From Prostheceraeus crozeri (Eukaryota; Platyhelminthes; Polycladida; Euryleptidae): DNA of 64,000 nt. Below the pieces are notes generated by a model that did no database searches, had not been told where the DNA came from, and saw only the letters and a program-made list of their open reading frames with translations. The stretch lies in NCBI GenBank assembly GCA_907163375.1, contig CAJQUW010004434.1, forward strand, positions 124,001-188,000, written 5' to 3'. Positions 1 through 12,711 of this stretch are shown here, piece by piece. The first letter of the stretch is position 1, and every line of letters begins with the position of its first letter. The translations under genes and the position numbers were made by a program.

Positions 1-255
1 AGCATCAAACGAAAATATTTCGACGAACTTTTGCCGGTAAGAAGTTCATGAGACAAAATTAAATTATAAAAAGATAGCCATAATGTATTAAATTTCAAGA
101 CATTCATAATAAATTATGTGTCAGCTATTCTGCAACCACACTATTTTTGTGTTTCACCTGATTTGTGTTAAACATCACTTTTTTAATGATATTGTAGGCT
201 CATATACATTTTGAATGACTACTTATGTTCATTGTCCTTGATCATGATGTTTTTT

Positions 256-3200
256 TCTTTCAGTGGATGATGCATAGACATCGAACAACAACAACTAGGT
301 CTAGACCGGACAGCTCCTATCTGCTTCATTAAAATTCGTGGCAAGGTCACTTGGTCGACCAAGAGAGGCTTTAATTCAGAATTTTGTTTTAAGTCATCAA
401 ATTAGCTGTCCGCCAACTCAAGTTTTCGTCAGTTCTTGGAACTGCGATTTAGTCAATTCTTCAAAATAATACACAATATATTGATTATGCATGATGAAAT
501 CAGACACCAGCGGTTTTTGTGTTCTGTCGTGCTCGAATAATTGCAAAGTTTCTTTTGGGTGCAACTTTCCTTCGAATATTGCGTGACTTACTTGGCTACT
601 GCAATCAGATATATATCAAGATAAACATATCGGAGTATAAAGATCGCTGAGTGCCAATATTGACTTCTTGCTTTTTCTTGCTTAAACTTTGCTTGGTTTT
701 GCTTCGTACCTTTTGGTTCTTCTTGGAAATGTAATGATTTCTCATGCAAATCAAACTCGTAAATATAAAATAGAAATCATCAACACCAAATAATAAGCGG
801 TCAAATGATTTTTTCATAACTTTGGGTGTTTCGGAGTCGCTTTTATCTAAAAAATGAGCTATTATTACCGGCCCATCCGGTGATATAACCACTGCTACTC
901 TTTTGACTACTCATTTTTGAGTTTTTTTGATTATCTGAAATGACTCGGCGTTGTTTGGTCACTTACGCACTTGTCACTGTGCTTGGAAATTCATGTCAAG
1001 TATTCGTGATAATTTCACAGCTTGCAATTCACGCTTTCTGAAAAGCAGAAAGCCTCACACTAGACAGGAGGTTCACTGTTGCGGTCTGATAATTTTTAAG
1101 TAGACCGGAGGTAACCAGAATACTAATGAAAAAAATATAAGCTGAACAAAATGAAATGAATTCAGAATTGCCACCCAAATCAAAAATCCGCAACCGGGAA
1201 ATATTCCGCTATCACCCTGGATTTCCCGAGGTCATACTAAATCATGTCCACTACTACAAACAATAATCGCAGGCTTTTATGTAATTGTACATGTACAATT
1301 CACAGTATTGCTACTTAATTCGCGCACTTAATGAAAAAATGAACGAAATACTTATATAAAATAAAATAAATATTAATGATGCCAATTCATGATAGAGAGA
1401 TAGCTTTCATCTTAATTGTCAACCAAAATTCCAAGCTGATTGTGCATGCAATTTCATTTCTATTATAGGCCCATTGCATAGGTGTATTGTTTTGGAATCA
1501 TTCATATTAAGGCTATGCGCTAGCCTCTCCTTCTCGCACCGATAAACCGTTCGGTGAGCTAAAAATTGTAAATCGTTACACCAAAGCATGTTTAAGTACA
1601 ACCGAAATGTAATTGTAATGTATAATGTGTGAAGGCCCTACCCGGAACCACAAAACATCAATGACGAGTTTCTCAAGCAAAACTAACCACTCCCTCTATC
1701 TTTTTTTCTCTCTGAGATGCTACGATGTCACTCCGGCGGAACTCTGGACGACCCACGGATGCTACTATACATCTTAGCATGATGGGCAAGATCATCGTAC
1801 GGAGCACCGGTATTCATTGACGGAGTAACCGGTACTCATTATAAGATTCCGAATTTCTGAAGTCGCGGGTATTCAGATTTCGTGGTCTAAAATGGTCTAT
1901 CATGACTTTGAATTATCTAAATTGGGTCTACTTCTAAGTTCAGATATATAGTATTGCTTTACGTATCATAAAAATACGATAAATACAAGAAATATGTCAT
2001 TACTGCAGTTGAACACTGTAGGTATTTAATTACTTGGAAAATCAAGCGTTAGATGAACTATAGCAGCTTGGTTCTCCTCTTTCTAAATACATCACATGAA
2101 AGCTGTCGAACTTCCTATCCAATTAATGGGCAAAAATCTCAGGATCGACTATCTCTAATTTGGCCCTTCTGTCCTTCAGCTTGTTTTAAGTTGAATTAAA
2201 ACCGCAGTAAATTAGTCTATGAATCTAGTTAATTTCTGACTCAATTTTGCATGAAAAGCTAAAGTCTGCTAAGCAAAAAATGCCTAAAACGCAAGTTTCA
2301 ACTTAACAGACATAGTCGTTTGTAAAGATGATTTTGACTGGGTTTGCTGTTTTTGAAAATGATTGGAGCAAGGAATGATTCAAATATCAGAACTTTGAAT
2401 ACATTTCATGTCCATATACATATAATAATATGTATGTCTCACAATGCAAGCATTAAAATATGAAATAAGATTTCACGGAATTAAGCCTACATCATCAAAG
2501 CGTATTTTCAATGTTCATGTGTAAATATCTTACCCAAGTCTATTTGTATTAACTGAATGCGACTAATCAATAAATTAATAAAATATTGTTAGGATTTTGT
2601 CTAGACTAGCCTACGCTACACCTAGATTATTGAACATGGCGTATAGGTATTTTATAACTTTGTTAGTAGATGTGACATAGTAGACATAGTACATGTGTTG
2701 CTTTAGATATAAATTTGATTAAAAATTATACTGATTCTGTTTTTGCTGTGTGTTGCATATGGAGGTCAGTGTATTTGCATCGGAGTTGAAAACTCCACTC
2801 CGGTAATGCAGGAGTTCTGATGCAAACGCTGACTCTGGATCGACACAGCGACAAGCGGGGAATTAATCCAACCAAAATGGCAATTTTAAATTTCAGCTTG
2901 TTTCTGCATACATATATGTGTATGATAGTGATAAGTCGCAAGAATAGAATTTTCTGTGGTATTTTGTTTTCGCTTACTTGGAAATCAGTGCAGCAAATAG
3001 CCGTTGTTAAGATACGATTTAAGCGTGCGTTTGTCTTTCAAAAGCAAGGTGTTATATATATTTTTAAAGACCAACCTATACTTTCAAATTTCTGTAAAAA
3101 ATTGAACACATCTACAACAAAATCACGGAATGTCACATATTGGCAACATGTATGACCACTACAAATGAAACCTCAAGATTTTTAATTGGTCATGAAAGCA

Positions 3201-5695
3201 TTGATGACACATGTATACATGTTTTGATGATAGCTAAGTCTGTCAGCTTTTGCATCTTCCAAAATCTCTGTTACACTGAGACTGGAGATTCGAACTCCAG
3301 ATGCATGAAGACCGACATGATGCTGATAGATGGCAATTGATTATCTCATATAGCCCTAATTGGTGGAATAGTACGCCAAGGAGTGCTAAGTAAGATTTTG
3401 AAGAATTCTTTGTTTTCTCAGGAGAATTTAGGTCTAAATCAAATATTTTAGTTCAAATAAAATTGAAAAAAATCATTTTTTAAATAAAATCGTAGGAATG
3501 ACAACGTGGTAACGGGGCCCCAACGTCGTTTTTGAGGCATAATTGTAGCTACTTCCTGTCTTGCTACTCACTCTGTTACTACTTCTGTTATCATCTGATC
3601 AACAAAATGTGGAATCGGCCCCTATTATAAATTTGCAAAGGAATAGAGATGCGACAAAGTTGTTAAAAACAAATCCTATCTGCAATTCGCGCTTTAGGGT
3701 GAGTATGCACCTATTTAGACTTTTCGAAACGGCAGTCGCCACCGAACTGTGATCTGCACAGTGGTGCACCAAACTTACTTTGGCCGGCTTTGGCGCACTG
3801 GCGGGTGCTTGGTTTCTGAAATTCTAGAAATAGATCACACGTCTGCCGCGCAAGTAACGTTGTATCTGGCGCGCTCGGCTCTGACCTCGTCGCGCCTGGT
3901 CCTGGCTTCGGTGCGCCTTGCCTGCATTCGGCGCAATTTTTTCAGGTATGCTATAAAACATCATACATCTGGCGCACTCGAAATTCGGAAATTCGAAATG
4001 CGGTCTATGTACAGATTGCAAATGGGAGTGGCTATTACTACGCCTGGTCTGATGCAATTTTGGTCTTGCGTCTAATGCACCGGCAGATCAGCTGAACCGT
4101 TGACATTGACTGCTGCATAGGCAGATAAGCAGGCAGGAAAAACTAATTATCTGCAAAAAATCGCTTAAAGATGGGAAATGCGTTTCCCTTGCTACAAGAG
4201 TCACTATTATTTTCAAAACAACTTAGCAGACGAAGAAAAACAAATCAATTTTCAAGACACACGGATGCTCATTTCCTGCTATAGGCCTATTGAGTTATTT
4301 GAAGTCCTCTAAAGCTACGAAACATGAGGCGCGGCAATAGAAGAATGAAGAATAATGGACAGGCTCATCCGGTGAAATATCTACTGGCTTGCTGACTTTA
4401 CATGTGGAAACACAACATTTGCATGATGTCTGATCATGTTTTTGACATATCTTTACAAACATGTCATTACCCATTGAGTATTTTGTCAGCCACTATGTTT
4501 GGTACCACCTCTCGTCTAGGTTTGAGTGTTCAAGTCAGGGGTCGAAACACCTGCTCATGACTGACGGAGGAAGTATTATGCTTTATATACCTTAATAGGT
4601 AGGTGAAGTAGTGGTCGAAGCATTGTAGTTCTAATCATGTCATTGTGGATGTCGACAAATGAAGGAATGATTGATTCCATGAAGTATTGTCGGCGGATTA
4701 AGAGACTGGCGATAACAAATTCAAGTGGATAAATTGTATTTTCCATGTGTAGTCTTCTTAGGTAGAGTGTGTATAGTTCGATTGTTCTCGGAGTAGTAGT
4801 GTTTACTAGAAAGTTATATTGCTTACCTCCATTATCCACTTTCCACTTGTCCACTACTAACATTAACCATCGCGTGTAGTATCAGTTATTGTGTAGCATT
4901 AGTCCACTTGTAATCGATGTAGTAGTATGATTGAATTTCTATGTTCTACCTACACTTCTCCAATTTTTATCCATTGGTCTCCTGTTGTTTTATAATATCC
5001 ATTTCTAATTTCCTCAATACATGGTGACCATTGTCCTTTTTCGATTTCCAATACCAGCATCTGCAGTCGGTACAGCCGTCTGTTTAGAGCGTGTATGCGG
5101 CAGTATTTGGAATCCATGGTGGTACAGTATGCCAACAGTAAAATGAGTGGTGTCACAGGTCTTAAGATTTTAACATTAACCAGTAACTGTGCCAAAGCTG
5201 ATCAATTTCAATTCCTTGCCACCAGAGAGATCCATTGAGTTCTTTTAAGAACTCATTAATCCAATGTCTACAACATCACTGCATTTGCTGATTAGAGAGC
5301 TACATCAGTCCTCATTAGGACTACTTCACTTAATAATTTAGATTAGCAAACATATATTATATTGTAAATGGCTGCTGTGATGATTTTCATCATCGTATGA
5401 GAATTAGTAGATTAACGACATGAATCTCTCAAGCCAGATCGACAAGAAATTTAATCTAATGCAAATTATAATAAGTAGACTGCACATATTTCGTTTCTTC
5501 GCTAACTCTGATATTCACCAATGCAAAGGACAAACCACGTGCTTTTGTAGAAACATATGGAAATTTCAAAAAATTTCATGTAATAAAACAAGAAAAGTGG
5601 TCGACATAGTGAGGCTTTAATTGCTGTGACCTTGACCAGCTGTCCAGTCTAGACCTTAATGATTTATGTTCGATGTCTATGGGATGATGAATAGC
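256..5695. repeat. Diverged inverted-repeat pair, possible 5.4-kb DNA transposon
   Basis: Bases 256-380 and the reverse complement of 5,590-5,695 share CATAGACATCGAAC, then AGGTCTAGAC, GGACAGCT and AAGGTCAC in the same order with small indels. The two arms face each other 5.2 kb apart, as terminal inverted repeats of an old element would. I see no clear target duplication and no transposase between them, so two unrelated inverted copies of one repeat remain possible. Confidence 0.4.
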
Positions 5696-5995
5696 CATCT
5701 CTTATTCACTGTCTAAAAGATAATTTAATAGACAATACCAGTAAAGGATGTCATGAAGGGGAGAATTTGTAAAATGCTATTCTTCCTCCTATATTGCTAT
5801 TCTGACCACTCAATTTCGTTTCAAATTTTCAAAACTGAAAATTTTCATATCTATGTGTTCCTGGGTCGCAACTCGAGTTCATGTAATAAAATCGAAGTTG
5901 CATGCACATCGGGGATTTAGTTGTTCCCCAAGCATTAGTCTCTCACCAACTTAAAATATCAATCAACTATATCTTTGCAATTAGCATCTCAAATT

Positions 5996-6050
5996 ACCAA
6001 TCTCAGGATTCGAATTTTAAAAAAAATAAAATTCGAATCCCGAGATTGGT
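5996..6050. repeat. Short AT-rich hairpin
   Basis: Two arms of about 22 bp (starting ACCAATCTCAGGATTCG and ending CGAATCCCGAGATTGGT) flank a loop of about 10 A/T bases. One mismatch separates the arms. It resembles the centre of a small MITE; no function is implied. Confidence 0.7.
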
Positions 6051-6325
6051 TTTTGGAAATACTAACTAATTGAAATTGTTTGGATCTCGAAGAGGGAGTA
6101 ACTTATTCTACATAGATAGCTTAAACAGGGGGAAATTCGGATCTAACTGCACAACGAATGAACATGTAGACATTCAATTAGCTGTCTCATTGATATTGTA
6201 TCTGTATTGCTGGCTCTTTGTTCATCTAAACTTCTTGTCCATGTCCTTTCTCTTGTCAATTTTATGCACATACTTCCTATGTTTGAAACCTTTGAAACTT
6301 CTCAAAATGAAATTTAACCCTCTAA

Positions 6326-6992
6326 GGGGTCGTGCACATATTACGTGATACGCAAGGGGGGAGGGGGGGTCCAACCAATATATCACGCGGTATCACAGGG
6401 GGGAGGGGGGATACTCTGGCAATATCACGTGATACATAACACCACTGAGTTTCTGTCAAAAAATATACTGGTCGCGTCATGTATGCTCTGAATGCGGCTT
6501 GTATTGCGCTCGGATGGCAGCACTGCAAGCGCACAAGCGCAGTCGAGTGCATAATCGCCCCGACGGAAAGACCCCAATGCCCCCACCATCTTACAGGGCT
6601 CAATTGGAGGAAAATGAGGAAGTCGACCCCGTTCTCGAAGGAGATGCATCCCTACCAATGCCGGTGTATAAGAATATTTTTGACTTCCTCTGCGCAACAC
6701 AATTTGTATAATCTTAGGTGAAACGTACAGTATATACCGGTATTTATAGGATTTGATGTTTTTGCTTTCAAACTCATGATGTAGTCTACAAATAGAAAGT
6801 AGGTCTACACACACAACAAGAATCATATAAATGACACATAGTATAAATCATGAATTAGTCGGGGGGGGGGGTAAACCAGAATATCACGTGATATGGGAGG
6901 GGGGTTCAACCGATATATCACGCCGTATCACAGGGGGGGAGGGGGGGTCGAAAATTCGTAAATTTGGTATCACGTAATATGTGCACGACCCC
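6326..6992. mobile_element. Harbinger-like non-autonomous DNA transposon
   Basis: The element begins GGGGTCGTGCACATATTACG and ends with its exact inverse; the inverted repeat is about 25 bp and perfect. TAA lies directly outside each end (6,323-6,325 and 6,993-6,995), the 3-bp duplication typical of PIF/Harbinger. Just inside each end are G-runs of 6-10 bases and sequences of the type ATATCACG-GTATCACAGGGGG. No transposase is present. The core (about 6,480-6,720) is less AT-rich and is open in two plus-strand frames; it may be captured sequence. Confidence 0.8.
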
Positions 6993-7020
6993 TAACATCC
7001 AAGAAAAAATATTACGTTAA

Positions 7021-7050
7021 CGTCCAGTGGGGTCCTTTGAGGCTCCCAGT
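7021..7050 (+). repeat. piggyBac left terminal repeat
   Basis: CGTCCAGTGGGGTCC followed by GAGGCTCCCAG lies immediately inside TTAA at 7,017. It matches the inverted right end at 19,158-19,181 with small indels and marks the downstream end of the transposase gene. Confidence 0.75.
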
Positions 7051-7282
7051 GTATTTTTCATGATAATGACTAACTGTTTGTTTAGTTATGATACTGAACT
7101 CAATAAGGATGTTTAAGGAAAATACACATCCAACATTTAGCATTAATAGCTCTATAGTATAACACATTATACATACATATGTAATATACATTTACTGTAC
7201 ATTGATACATGTAGGCCTCTGAGATTACCATGAAAATCAAAACAATTCAGATATAGAAGCTTTTTATAGCGTATCTATAAAA

Positions 7283-7539
7283 TCAATCCTTTGCACAATG
7301 TTCGCAGATGATGCGACAATGTTCATTACAAACGTTTCTTGTTTCTTTCGCATTCATGGCAGAGTCTCACCTTCCTCTCCAATCGTCGAGGACATATAGC
7401 AGCGGCGTCTAGCGAGATTGAAGGTTCCGCGAACAGGTCCTGGACTTCCAGCCGAAGAGACCTCTGCTTCGTCAGACAGCTGTGTTCCTAGTTCTATCAG
7501 GAACAAACAGCGTCTATGAAATGCTGCGGGGTAGTATTG
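7283..7539 (-). pseudogene. piggyBac transposase, C-terminal block
   Basis: Read on the minus strand, this block continues the transposase after the MITE. Once the MITE and its duplicated CA are ignored, HPQYYPAAFHRRCLFLIELG reads in frame from the block at 15,888. It then runs through VRGTFNLARRR to a cysteine-rich tail. The tail lies in two frames: VRLCHECERNKK, then CNEHCRIICEHC, ending in TGA at 7,283-7,285. The C-x2-C, C-x3-C, C-x2-C pattern fits the zinc-binding tail of piggyBac transposases. At least two frameshifts are present. Confidence 0.75.
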
Positions 7540-7599
7540 CACTAGACGAAATGACTTACTTAATCTTATTAAGGAAATCTTACAAGTTCTGACCAGAAA
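7540..7599. mobile_element. MITE, left part (split by the 7.9-kb element)
   Basis: CACTAGACGAAATGACTT at 7,540 is the exact inverse of the end of the matching part at 15,479-15,887. The host dinucleotide TG lies outside both ends, so a 2-bp duplication is likely. The MITE sits inside the piggyBac transposase gene, and removing it restores the reading frame. Confidence 0.75.
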
Positions 7600-7611
7600 C
7601 CCGGCCAACAA

Positions 7612-7860
7612 TGCTACGTAGCACCTACGTAGAAGATGGTAGCATTGGTTGCAGTAGGTAGCGTGTCTGTGCTACGCAACTGCAACGTAGCAGCTACGTA
7701 GCATTTTCTTCGGTAGCGAATGCAAGGTAGCGGAACGTAGCAGCTACGTTGATATTTTTCGGTAGCAAATACAAGGTAGCGAGACGTAGCAGCTACGTTG
7801 CAATTTGTTCGGTAGCTAATGGAAAGTAGCGAAACGTGGCAGCTACGTAGCAGGTCTAAT
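7612..7860. repeat. Left subterminal GTAGC array
   Basis: Irregular repeats of GTAGCAGCTACGTAGC and GCAAGGTAGCG type, with inverted and direct copies mixed. Periods of about 60 bp are visible at CGGTAGC. Such arrays are typical transposase-binding regions; that role is inferred. Confidence 0.75.
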
Positions 7861-8125
7861 TTGTCCTAATTGGCATCACATGATGCCAATATTGCGTCAC
7901 AAATGCTCCTGGGATGTCTTCCTCCTTAGCGGGATGTCCCGGTTGACTTTCTCCCGGTGAAAAGCGATACGATAGTGTCATTATCTACCAAATCGGGAGA
8001 GTTTATCACACAGAATTAGATTCATCTACGCGCGCTTCGGTTTCCTAGAAAGGAAGAATTTTATGATTGTTCAGCATTCCTACCCTCATTTCCTATTTCC
8101 TCCATTTCTGATCATCCTCTTCCCC

Positions 8126-8192
8126 CTTCCTCCCTCCCTCTCTCACTACCTCTCTCTCTCTCACACACACACTCTCTCTCTCTCTCTCTCTT
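8126..8192 (+). repeat. CT/CA microsatellite
   Basis: Mainly (CT)n with a (CA)n block in the middle, inside the 7.9-kb element. Confidence 0.9.
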
Positions 8193-9972
8193 CTGTCGCA
8201 TTATATCATGTACATACACACCCATATTCGTGAGGCATCATAAATATTGAATGGTCTATGTCTATTTCGCACGACAATATTTTTACATAGGTAACCAATT
8301 GTTATTGTCACTTAAATCTCCCAATAATGAAATTCGCATTTCACAAGTATTAAGTTTTGGAATTAAATCGTCTTTTAAATGCTCGAAACTTTTGCAGCTC
8401 TGAGTTTTCTATTGGTTTCATCAAGTGATGAGAACCAACAGTTTACATTTAGTAGAGGCTATACTCTACATCCAAAATTTGCGAAAGCGATGTGATTTTG
8501 AAAGCTTTTACACAGCCAAGTTCTGTTGTGCAATTTCACCACCGCCCTTCTTGCTTTCATAGACAGCTATTTCATCCCTATCCCAATTTCGGCAGCCCGC
8601 ACGTCTTTGTTCGCCTTCGCCTGCTGACAGCTACAGATGGAACAGGTAGCATGGATCGATGATGCTGGCGCTTTATCTCCAGCCACACACAAGCGTCAAG
8701 CATGGAGAAACTGACATGATTGCGATGTTACGTCAAATATAGCTTCAACATTGTGGACTTTCATTGCGCACGCCACTGCTGCTATCCTTCATCTGTCTGT
8801 AGAGACCGCTAGTCTCAGTGTTGCCTACTTTATCTTCTTCAAATTCTTATTCATCGTGTACAGTATCAAATTTAGTGACACATGCGGATTACGTACAGCC
8901 TCGTCGTGGCAATGGATTCTTCAAACGGAAGCAAAACTTCATATAGATCTGCGATATGGATTTGAAGAAACTTGAATAGCCTACCTAAATGATGCACTGG
9001 AAACAAAGAGAAATGGTGCTGTTGGATGCCAGAACAGAATTTCTTTCGAATAAGACAATCAAAATACATTTGAACTCCATAGACTTCATGAGTACTCCAT
9101 GACTTGTTGCTTCTTCGTTTATCAACTCCGTGGTTCAAGCTCAAATGCTTCTGTGTGTCGATTCTTTCATCGCAACAACATGTAAGTTTCAGTACTTAAA
9201 TTCATATTAAATTGGTTAATGAATGAAATAAGAAATAAAATAAGAATGGAATTTTCGAAACAATTCAGATTCAGATCTATTTCACAAAATTTTGAAGATA
9301 GGCTACACATACGCAAATTTAGCTTCATACTGTATGTAGTCTGTCTACAACTACATGTATATCGTGATGGCATATACATCGGCAAATGTTGTTCCATGGC
9401 CTGATGATAATTTTACTTTTAAAAGTCTACTTCAATAAGTTTTTACTTAGTTCTCATTTATCATCTAATTACCATTTGTTTTATAGTAGTCCTATTGAAA
9501 ATTTCCATAATTTTGCATTAATTAATAAGTATAAGCATAAGTATTTTAAGATTTATTATTGTGTATGCACTACAGCACTGTAATTTTACGCAGATATTCG
9601 GCGTATACACATAGGCCTACATCCACTCACATTTAGGCGCACTCACATACTAACAAATATTATCAACTTGAGATGTTGAAGCAAATGTTTTACATTCCGG
9701 CATGCAATTTCACATATTCATACCTCTTGTTCTGCTGCATTTTTAGACTGATCAATTTGTGTAGGAGCATCTTCCAAGTAGCATCTGAATATGCTTAACA
9801 ATCGAGTCCTTACTTCGACAGTCGGCTGTTTCCGGACAATGAAGATATGAAGCTAATCATTCAAAGTAAGTAGGCCTAAAACTTTCGGCGATCATTTGTT
9901 TTAATTTCTATTAGTTTCATTATGCATTTGATAATCTCCAATGAAATTTAGATTATGAGACACAGCCTATTT

Positions 9973-10222
9973 AGACATTAAAATTATTTATACTTCTTTA
10001 TGTCCCTTTGTAATCATTTGAAATACTCTCTTATTTTTAGATTTATTTGCTGTTCAAGCGTTCAGGACATGTGTCCCTTCTTCAGGGGTTAACAAAATCA
10101 AGTGGACAAGCAATGAACTCCTGAAGAGCAAATTAATCTATAAATAAGAGAATATTTCAAATGATTACAAAGGGACACAAAGAAGCCACAAAATCACAGT
10201 GAATAATTTTGATGTCAAAATA
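9973..10222. repeat. Inverted repeat with hammerhead-like core, possibly Penelope-derived
   Basis: Two arms of about 85-95 bp (9,973-10,057 and 10,128-10,222) are inverted copies; both contain GTCCCTTTGTAATCATTTGAA in the proper orientation. In the loop, the minus strand reads CTGAAGA, then GGGACA and TGTCC, which can form a stem, then TGAAC. This resembles the CUGANGA-stem-GAAA layout of Penelope-type hammerhead motifs in degenerate form. No coding sequence is left. Confidence 0.5.
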
Positions 10223-10369
10223 TTAAAATATTTCAAATGATTTGCAACGTTTTATACGAAGGGGAATAAAAAAGATATAAAATCATAATGAAGAATTTGC
10301 TACCGAGTGAAGGTGAACTATATTACTCGTAAAATTCCAACTCTCCAGCTGTAAACGACTGTGTTGTAA

Positions 10370-11445
10370 TTCTTGTTGCAATTGCGTAATCGCAATCACA
10401 ATTAATGTAATTAGTAATTGTAATCAATTACATTTCTGATGAGTAATTTATAATCGCAATCAATAACATTTTTAGCCATGTAATTGAGAGGTAATTGCGA
10501 TTATTTTGCAGTCAGCACAGCTTAACATTCGTTCCTCAAGTTGCTTAAATTACGTGACTCTCCTCGTCAAAAAATGCATTACTATGAGTTGATATGGTTC
10601 CACACATCCGGTTATTGATATGGAAAGGTGAAAGCAAAATTCTCCTTCGGGTGTTGTATATTAGAAATAAATAAAATGTTCACAGGAATCAACGTTAAAG
10701 AAATTGTCACATTCAGTGCAAGTAGAGTGAAATACAACTCATGTGGATGTTGTGACGTACATGTAGATGACACGCCCGTTTTTAATATACAACACCCGAA
10801 GAATAATTTTGCTTTCACCTTTCCATGCATTACTATACTTGAATGTGTAGCCTACCGGGTGTGCAACTACCGGTACTTTTTTCAAAGAAATTTATGACGA
10901 AACACAATTCCAAAATCTAAATGAAGTGCCGGTCTTATGATATTCTTTCCCTCTTATCTTAATAACTGAACTGAAAATGCAGATCAGAAAATTACTCCCA
11001 TCGGAGAAAAGAGAAAAAAAACAAAGTTGAAATCTTCAAGTCAATTTAAATCATAGCAGGTAATTGCAAGCATGGCAAAGTCTCCTAGAAGCCAGAAGTC
11101 TCGATATCCCAATCCTGTATCTTCAGTTTGAATCGTATAGTAGTAGAGTTGTAGGGCGAAAACACTTGGGTGAGAATAAAAAGGTGCTAATTTAATATCA
11201 ATGCTATATCATCGCCTGCTTTTCCGGGGAGCAATTGTAATTAACCTAAGCAAATCTGCCTTGAAAAAGAGGTGGCGTGGAAACGCAGAGTTTAATGCTG
11301 ACAATTATCTAAAGTAATTATGAATTAATTGAAATGTAATCGAAGAAAAACGGAGTACCGGTAATTTGTAACTGTAATCGATTACATTGATAGAGATGTA
11401 ATTTGTAATTGCAATCAACTACATTTCATGAGTAATTGACACAAG
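10370..11445. repeat. Pair of TAATTG-rich subterminal-type repeats
   Basis: Bases 10,370-10,510 and 11,310-11,445 are both full of TGTAATCAATTACAT-like words mixed with AATTGCAATC. They resemble the subterminal arrays of the hAT element at 12,712-14,844 and may be the two ends of a related element. The outer ends are poorly conserved and I see no sure target duplication. Confidence 0.4.
10620..10826. repeat. Palindromic MITE
   Basis: Arms of about 45 bp (10,620-10,664 and 10,783-10,826) are nearly exact inverses, beginning ATGGAAAGGTGAAAGC and passing through TTCGGGTGTTGTATATTA. The symmetry makes similar open frames appear on both strands; these are not genes. Confidence 0.75.
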
Positions 11446-12711
11446 TCTGCTGCGAATACAACATAATGAATCAGAACACATAAGTATAGAAGGTCGCAAG
11501 CAAGGCATAAAAAGTTTTTCCACTACAATTCCTGCTCATAGTATGCACGTTAATTAAATGTTAATCAGGCATTGACATTTATCTTTGATTGACATTCTTC
11601 AGTAAATTTGTATACTTTCAATACAGAGATCATAGTATAGCATCATGGACTTACTGTACATAACTGCATGCATGATTCGTATGAATAGTATGCTACAGAC
11701 AGGGTTGGAACCGGCCGACCGATTTTAGTAACGCCGGCCGTTTAATTTAATTAGACTCACGTCGACCGTTGTTGACATTCACTCTAGAATATATTGCTTA
11801 GTTAATCATTACAACATTAAGAGCATGCAAATGTAACATAAGTTGAAAGTATCCACACGTATGTTTTGTGACATGATTATTACGAACCGTTCCTTAAACA
11901 GTTAAAAAATGATTACTGGCAACTTGTACATGTTATAGTTCAAACTCCACTTTATCAGTGATGCAGTTTCTAGAATCCTCCTCTATCCTGCATGAATTTC
12001 GGAAGGATTGTGTCCTCTTCTCTGCCTTTTTCTCTGAGGATTTTCCTCATGCATCTCCGCCTTGGCTAGAAAGCGACATTATCAATGAATCAATTATCGT
12101 CAATCGTTATCATACATTCAGAAAGGATAGTCCTGATAGAAGATAAAATAAAGTCCAGGTTCGTATTGGTAGTGGTGTGGCAACTGTGACTATTTTTTTC
12201 TCAGGATATTCCAGTTTCATTTGACTAAAGGAACGCAGATCTGTGATTTATAAATTATAATCAATGTCTTTTTTGCATGCTATTATCTAATTTTTACGCA
12301 CGGTGATCTGCCACAGGTGTCTATATTTGAATAAATGCTTATTCCTACAGGCCTAAATAAGTCGGTCTACATCAAAAAGTAACAATAATACTGTACATTG
12401 TAGTAATAGGATCAGAGAGACCTTGCTGGTGGAAAGATTAAGCAATTTTTTTTCGAGGGCAGGACAACCGCTAAAGAAACTGCTAATACAAATCGGATCA
12501 TGTGTCGCATCTTCATGTTCATTTGTTCAGTTAGTGTGACTATCATCAGAATTTTCAATTCTAAGTTGTCGTGTTGCTTTTGACTAACCCTGTATCTATA
12601 GGCCTATTATGCTTATCTTACAAAAAGTCAGTTGAAATGTGTTATTACGCAGTTGTTTCACATTAAGCAATAAAATCTGCTTTCTGTGTCGAATTTTATA
12701 TTGATATCACA

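Larger units (their letters stand above)
1..6322. other. Gene-free flank, probably decayed repeats
   Basis: I see no convincing exon here. The open frames are short, AT-rich and without recognisable motifs. A GC-richer patch at about 3,750-4,080 repeats words such as GGCGCGCTCGG and GTGCGCC and holds a 108-codon plus-strand frame (3,749-4,075), but its protein has no family resemblance and the patch looks like a diverged short repeat. An inverted-repeat pair (256-380 against 5,590-5,695) and a hairpin at 5,996-6,050 are listed separately. The rest may be decayed transposon sequence; this is inference. Confidence 0.5.
7861..12711. other. Interior of the 7.9-kb element, no gene recognised
   Basis: A region of 4.85 kb with only short open frames. 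The longest are 8,872-9,144 (minus, 90 codons) and 10,628-10,897 (plus, 89 codons, inside a palindrome), and none resembles a known family. It holds a microsatellite, a Penelope-like inverted repeat, a palindromic MITE and two CAATTAC-rich stretches, listed separately. A lone CAGGGTTGGAACCGGCC at about 11,700 resembles a hAT end, but I found no partner. Confidence 0.5.

Noticed and set aside
3749..4075. 108-codon plus-strand frame in a GC-richer patch
   Set aside because: No family resemblance; an overlapping frame is open on the other strand, and the patch repeats short GGCGC/GTGCGCC words.
6479..6721. Two overlapping plus-strand frames in the Harbinger-like MITE
   Set aside because: Not called as genes because there is no start context, splice site or known motif; kept as a finding about possible capture.
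10612..10897. Overlapping frames on both strands with similar ends
   Set aside because: A consequence of the palindromic MITE; no coding evidence.
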